NCBI GenBank assembly: GCA_964502465.1
Contig: CAZCWX010000012.1
Location: forward strand, 1 to 19,842
Source: CAZCWX01 sp964502465
GTDB lineage: Bacteria; Desulfobacterota; Binatia; Bin18
Reading direction: 5' to 3'
DNA length: 19,842 nt
The notes beneath the pieces were generated by a model. The model worked only from the letters and a program-made list of their open reading frames with translations, was not told where the DNA came from and did not search any database. Below are positions 16,693 to 19,842 of this stretch, piece after piece. The position numbers were made by a program, and so were the translations under genes. The number at the start of each line of letters is the position of its first letter. Position 1 is the first letter of the stretch.

Positions 16693-16698
16693 ATTATA
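16693..16698 (-). promoter_or_regulatory. Candidate -10 element for the alanine dehydrogenase-like operon
   Basis: A perfect TATAAT lies on the minus strand 84 bases upstream of the ATG at 16608, in an AT-rich stretch. No good -35 hexamer is found 16-18 bases upstream of it (the best is TGTTCC-like), so the assignment is weak. Confidence 0.3.
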
Positions 16699-16826
16699 GT
16701 GATTCGATATGTTACGGAACAGCACTGCGAGCCTATCGCCTGTTCGGTGAGCCTCGACTCGAAGAAGGCAATTGCACGTTTGTCATTAATAGGGCGTTTA
16801 AGATGTACCCTCGTTAGCTCAGTAAT

Positions 16827-16872
16827 GAGCATGTCTTCGACTTGAAACAAAATCATAATCGAAAACATGCTC
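16827..16872. repeat. 14-base inverted repeat at the edge of the helicase remnant
   Basis: GAGCATGTCTTCGA (16827-16840) and TCGAAAACATGCTC (16859-16872) pair over 14 positions with one mismatch, around an 18-base AT-rich loop. The right arm covers 16867, where similarity to the helicase family begins. It may be a recombination or element end, or a terminator-like hairpin without a T-run. I see no second copy. Confidence 0.6.
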
Positions 16873-17195
16873 TTTGTCGCCCCCTACAACATGCAAGTGC
16901 GGAAGCTCAGCCGCGCCCTTGGACCCCGAGCACGGATCGGGTCAGTGGATAAGTTCCAAGGACAGGAAGCGCCGGTGGTGATCCTATCCATGGGTGCCAG
17001 TGAAGGCGTGGGATCACCGCGGGGTCTGGAGTTTTTATTCAACAAGAATCGGCTCAATGTGGCGCGCACGCGCAAAATCTGGCGATTGTGGTGGCCAACC
17101 CCACGCTGGCACAGACCCGGTGTCAGTCCCTGTCGCACATGATGCTGCTCAATCTGTTCTGTCGTGTAATGCGCGAAGGGGGGGAGAGTGAGTAG
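16867..17195 (+). pseudogene. 3' remnant of a DNA2/NAM7-type (AAA_12) superfamily I helicase, frameshifted
   Basis: The first frame reads LFVAPYNMQVRKLSRAL, then GSVDKFQGQEAPVV and LNVARTR: helicase motifs V and VI of the DNA2/NAM7-like C-terminal domain, as found in TM0106-type RecB-nuclease/helicase fusions. After about 17073 the frame is lost. Continuing in another frame gives AQNLAIVVANPTLAQTRCQ and a stop at 17193-17195, the natural end of this family. The join fits loss of four bases from a GCGC-type run (expected NVARTRAQNL). Everything upstream of motif V, including the Walker A region, is missing, and an in-frame stop occurs at 16843. This is a dead fragment of about 110 codons, probably debris of an older defence or repair gene. 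Confidence 0.85.
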
Positions 17196-17215
17196 AATAC
17201 CCAGGTGGAATGGAA

Positions 17216-18892
17216 TCAGTGGTCTCCAACGAACCGCCTTGCTTGGTGGAGCGTCCGCTCAATAGCAGCTGGATCACGCAGACGCGTCTCCAGTACGTGC
17301 ACGGCCAAATCATCAGGTAAACATTGGGAAAACTTCAAACCGAACATTGCCCGTGGCTCTATAGTAGGACGCATCTGTTTGACATCCCGCACCTGCAGTG
17401 CGTCTAAGGATTTTGCGATCGCGTCGAACGACACGTATGGAGCAAAGGTCACCGCAAAGCTGTCATAGGTCACCCGACTCCTCAGTAGTGGCGAGAGGAA
17501 TACCGAGAACAGTTCCAAGAAATTTTGCCGACCGTAGTCTTCTTCTCCCTTATGACCAAGCCACAGGATCCCTTGATCGTTCCAGAGTATTCCCTGCTGA
17601 AGCATCCACGTGGTCACGTGGGCAATCCGCTCAGCTGGCATGGTGACGAAGGCGGGAACATTCCTCACCCAGTCCAACCATTCACGCTGGCCAATGCCGT
17701 TTTCCTGTAACGCCAGCGCCATCAACTGCTGTGCCAGAATGTGGTAGGGATCGGGCGGTGGCACGATCGGCTCGACATATCCGCTTGCCCAGAGGTCGAT
17801 CAGCCCTGCCGCCTGCACCAACGTCTCGTCTCTGGTGGCGAGAAAAAGGCAGTGCCGCCTCATCCCTGGCCGACGCCCTGTCCGTCCCATACGTTGCAGA
17901 AAGCTGGAAACGGTCGGTGGCGAGTCGATTTGAATCACACGATCTAAATCGCCGATATCGATGCCCAACTCCAACACACTCGTGGCGACAACCACACAAT
18001 CGTCTCGCGAGGCAAACGCGTCCTCAGCCTGCTGTCGTTGCTCTGGGCTGAGCGAGCTATGCGTGACGAAGGTCGTCACGTCGAGTTGTCGGAGCTCAGC
18101 AGCGAGTTGTTCTGCCCGAGACCGGCTATCGATGAAGACCAGTCGCTTTTCACCGCGGTGCAATCGAGCAATGACGACGGCTGCGTTCTGCAGCGACCCG
18201 ACGTAGTCGAGAGTAACGTCAGCGTCAGAAGCATAGCCTCGGGAGGGGAGCAAGACACCGCGCTCACCTGGACACGAGCCCGATAGCCAGTCCACCAGAG
18301 CTTCTGGGTTGCCGACGGTGGCAGAGAGCCCGATGCGTTGCAATTCACGCCCAGCGAGTCGAGAAATCCGAGAAAGCACTGCCAAAAGATGCCACCCTCG
18401 GTCATCGCCGGCAAAAGCATGAATCTCGTCTACGATCACGACTCGTAGCTGATCAAAGAGTTTCCGTGCATCCACCTGCGGCGACACCAGCATTACCTCC
18501 AGCGATTCTGGCGTCGTCAGCAAGCAGTCCGGAGGATCTCGGAGGATGCGCCTTCGCTGCGACTGCTTGACATCGCCATGCCACAGCGCGGCCCTGCGTC
18601 CCACCAGCGTGCAGTATCGTTGTAAACGGAGGTCAAGATTGTTGAGCAACGCCTTAATGGGGCAGATATAGAGCACACTCAACCCTGACCAGCCTTCCGA
18701 CAGTATGCGCGACACGACGGGAAAGAACGCCGCTTCTGTTTTCCCGCCTGCCGTTGGGGCAAGAATGACGAGATGGTGACCGGCAAGGAGCTGGGGAATC
18801 ACCGCATCCTGAAATGGCCGTAGTGCACGCCACCCCAGGCTATTCACCATATGATGCTGGAGAGCCGGGTGCAGCTGGTCAAAATTGCTCAC
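17216..18892 (-). CDS. brxHI: Lhr-like DEAD/DEAH helicase, BrxHI-like
   Basis: This 558-residue superfamily II helicase resembles BrxHI, the Lhr-like helicase at the end of type 2 and type 6 BREX phage-defence clusters. Motifs occur in order: Q-motif-like LRPFQ (24-28), Walker A APTAGGKTE (45-53), TTPESL (126-131), DEIH (155-158), LSAT (189-192), ATSVLELGID (303-312) and QRMGRTGRR (333-341). The C-terminal part ends with FGLKFSQCLPDDLA, a conserved tail in this subfamily as I recall it. The start is GTG 18892, overlapping the stop of the brxD-like gene (GTGA), so the two proteins are probably made together. Similar brxD/helicase pairs also occur outside complete BREX loci, so the system type is unproven. 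Confidence 0.85.
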   Translation of the reverse strand: MSNFDQLHPALQHHMVNSLGWRALRPFQDAVIPQLLAGHHLVILAPTAGGKTEAAFFPVVSRILSEGWSGLSVLYICPIKALLNNLDLRLQRYCTLVGRRAALWHGDVKQSQRRRILRDPPDCLLTTPESLEVMLVSPQVDARKLFDQLRVVIVDEIHAFAGDDRGWHLLAVLSRISRLAGRELQRIGLSATVGNPEALVDWLSGSCPGERGVLLPSRGYASDADVTLDYVGSLQNAAVVIARLHRGEKRLVFIDSRSRAEQLAAELRQLDVTTFVTHSSLSPEQRQQAEDAFASRDDCVVVATSVLELGIDIGDLDRVIQIDSPPTVSSFLQRMGRTGRRPGMRRHCLFLATRDETLVQAAGLIDLWASGYVEPIVPPPDPYHILAQQLMALALQENGIGQREWLDWVRNVPAFVTMPAERIAHVTTWMLQQGILWNDQGILWLGHKGEEDYGRQNFLELFSVFLSPLLRSRVTYDSFAVTFAPYVSFDAIAKSLDALQVRDVKQMRPTIEPRAMFGLKFSQCLPDDLAVHVLETRLRDPAAIERTLHQARRFVGDH

Positions 18893-19842
18893 AGATCTAA
18901 CTCAATGTCGTTCACGTCAACCACACCGAATGCCTGACGTTCTACCCGAGTGAGTTCGGTTTCGTCGATCGTCAATGCATAATGCACGCGCGGCTGAAAG
19001 TCGGCAAACTGATCGATACGATCTAAGACGTCGGCAACAAGCTTCTTCAGGAAAATACGCGGGGCCACGCCGATCTTTCCCCCCAGTTTCCCAGCCACAG
19101 CAGTCGCTAATTCCTGGATATAGAGATCATCACACAACACCGAGATACGCGCAGCCGATGGCGTGTGTTGGCAGAAAATGTCGCGCACCCGACTGCCAAC
19201 GAGCCGTAATCGCTCCAGGTCGAAGGCAGGCAAACGGATCTGTACGGCACGCGGATTATCGAATCGCGCGTCGGTCTGAAAATCCACATGCAGCCGTTGC
19301 GCTAACGGTTCCAAGCGTTGGACTCCCTGCGGGCCATCAAAAAACGCAGGGGTACCAGTTATTATCAGGTACAATCCCGGGAAGCGTCCCGAATCGATTT
19401 CATCGATGAGCTGACGCAACGCGTTCAGGCTTTTGTCACGAATATCGCTGCGCACGCGTTGAATGGTTTCTACTTCATCTACCACCAGCAGCAAGCCAGG
19501 GCGTCCAGAATCACGCAGAATCGTCAACACCCCCTGCAGGAAGTTCAACGCGCCGAAGTGGTCGATCTCTCCTTTGACTCCAGCAGAGCGCTTTGCCGCC
19601 GCCGCGACGTTCGGCTGACCTGCCACCCACGCCAGAATACTATCAGCAACGACCTGGTTCCCGTGGGCCAACGCCTGGCGATACCCGCGTAACGCGCTGC
19701 TGAACACGGGAGACACACTGGTGACTGTGGCGAGGCGTTGCTCCAAGAGTGCATTGGTCCTCGCGAGCAGCTTTGCTTCTTCATTGATGCGTATCGCACC
19801 CTCAGCAAGAATGTCTTCTTCCAGGGTAAAGAACCACGCATC
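18889..19842 (-). CDS. brxD: BrxD-like ATP-binding protein (DUF2791 family), N-terminus beyond the window
   Basis: The frame is open to the window edge, giving 317 residues of a longer P-loop ATPase; the Walker A region lies outside. The visible part starts DAWFFTLEED. It contains a Walker B-like LLLVVDEVE (about 117-125 of the visible part), then RSDIRDKSLNALRQLIDE, YLIITGTPAFFDGPQGVQRL and RLGGKIGVAPRIFL-type segments (here KLGGKIGVAPRIFLKKL), ending DVNDIELDL. This is the pattern I associate with the BREX ATP-binding domain family. A shorter ORF with a TTG at 19746 would be wrong, because homology continues upstream without a break. In BREX types 2 and 6 the preceding genes would be pglZ and pglX; here they would lie to the right of the window. 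Confidence 0.85.
   Translation of the reverse strand, partial: DAWFFTLEEDILAEGAIRINEEAKLLARTNALLEQRLATVTSVSPVFSSALRGYRQALAHGNQVVADSILAWVAGQPNVAAAAKRSAGVKGEIDHFGALNFLQGVLTILRDSGRPGLLLVVDEVETIQRVRSDIRDKSLNALRQLIDEIDSGRFPGLYLIITGTPAFFDGPQGVQRLEPLAQRLHVDFQTDARFDNPRAVQIRLPAFDLERLRLVGSRVRDIFCQHTPSAARISVLCDDLYIQELATAVAGKLGGKIGVAPRIFLKKLVADVLDRIDQFADFQPRVHYALTIDETELTRVERQAFGVVDVNDIELDL

Larger units (their letters stand above)
16609..17215. other. Junction without an intact gene
   Basis: About 600 bases separate the alanine dehydrogenase-like gene from the brxHI-like gene. From 16609 to about 16860 the sequence looks more AT-rich than its flanks and no gene is recognisable; it probably holds the promoter of the leftward metabolic operon. 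From 16827 there is an inverted repeat, and from 16867 to 17195 a decayed helicase 3' end on the plus strand. The block looks like the scar where the defence-type genes meet the metabolic genes. Confidence 0.7.

Noticed and set aside
16662..16868. A 68-codon minus-strand open frame in the junction
   Set aside because: It has no recognisable motif and runs through the inverted repeat; probably chance.
16808..16872. A possible tRNA gene beginning near 16808
   Set aside because: A D-arm-like TAGCTCAG...GAGC is present, but no matching acceptor arms, canonical anticodon loop or T-arm can be formed. At best it is a fragment.
1..19842. CRISPR arrays, rRNA genes, intact tRNA genes, intact insertion sequences
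   Set aside because: No regularly spaced repeats, rRNA signatures, full cloverleaf or transposase reading frames were seen on either strand.

Overview
This window comes from a bacterial chromosome with moderately high GC by eye. It encodes hydrogen and pyruvate metabolism and, at the right edge, genes of a defence type. Clear Shine-Dalgarno sites, tight ATGA and GTGA stop/start overlaps and many ATG/GTG starts indicate bacterial genes. The enzymes (NAD-linked [NiFe] hydrogenase, pyruvate:ferredoxin oxidoreductase, CoA-transferase) suggest an anaerobe or facultative anaerobe with fermentative ability. I cannot assign a phylum from the sequence alone.

Layout. (1) 56-5731, + strand: one compact operon, hoxE-hoxF-hoxU-hoxY-hoxH-hoxW-hypA. 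It encodes a complete group 3d type bidirectional NAD(P)-linked [NiFe] hydrogenase, its large-subunit endopeptidase and the nickel-insertion protein HypA. (2) 5732-5983: a convergent intergenic gap with a near-perfect 24-base inverted repeat that has no T-run, so it looks like an interspersed palindrome rather than a terminator. (3) 5984-13441, - strand, transcribed toward the hox operon: nifJ (pyruvate:ferredoxin oxidoreductase), a dihydroorotate-dehydrogenase-like flavoprotein, a decayed hypF remnant, then hypC-hypD-hypE. (4) 13636-16608, - strand: an alanine dehydrogenase-family gene, an acetyl-CoA hydrolase/4-hydroxybutyrate-type CoA-transferase and a ferritin-like protein, followed by a probable terminator. 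(5) 16609-17215: a junction without an intact gene, holding a 14-base inverted repeat and the frameshifted 3' end of a DNA2/NAM7-type helicase. (6) 17216-19842, - strand: a brxD-like ATPase, cut by the window edge, overlapping an Lhr-like brxHI helicase. These resemble the last two genes of type 2 or type 6 BREX phage-defence clusters.

How the genes work together. PFOR oxidises pyruvate to acetyl-CoA, CO2 and reduced ferredoxin. The CoA-transferase family protein could use the acetyl-CoA. The Hox enzyme can dispose of reductant as H2, or take up H2, through NAD(P)H and possibly ferredoxin. HypACDE mature the hydrogenase, but hypB is absent and hypF is broken here, so functional copies would have to lie elsewhere in the genome. 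The alanine dehydrogenase homologue would fit this pyruvate node, but two residues needed for catalysis in the known enzyme are replaced.

I see no fully novel system. The points most worth following are the gutted hypF inside an otherwise tight hyp operon, the residue changes in the alanine dehydrogenase-like protein, and the scarred junction between the metabolic block and the BREX-like genes.
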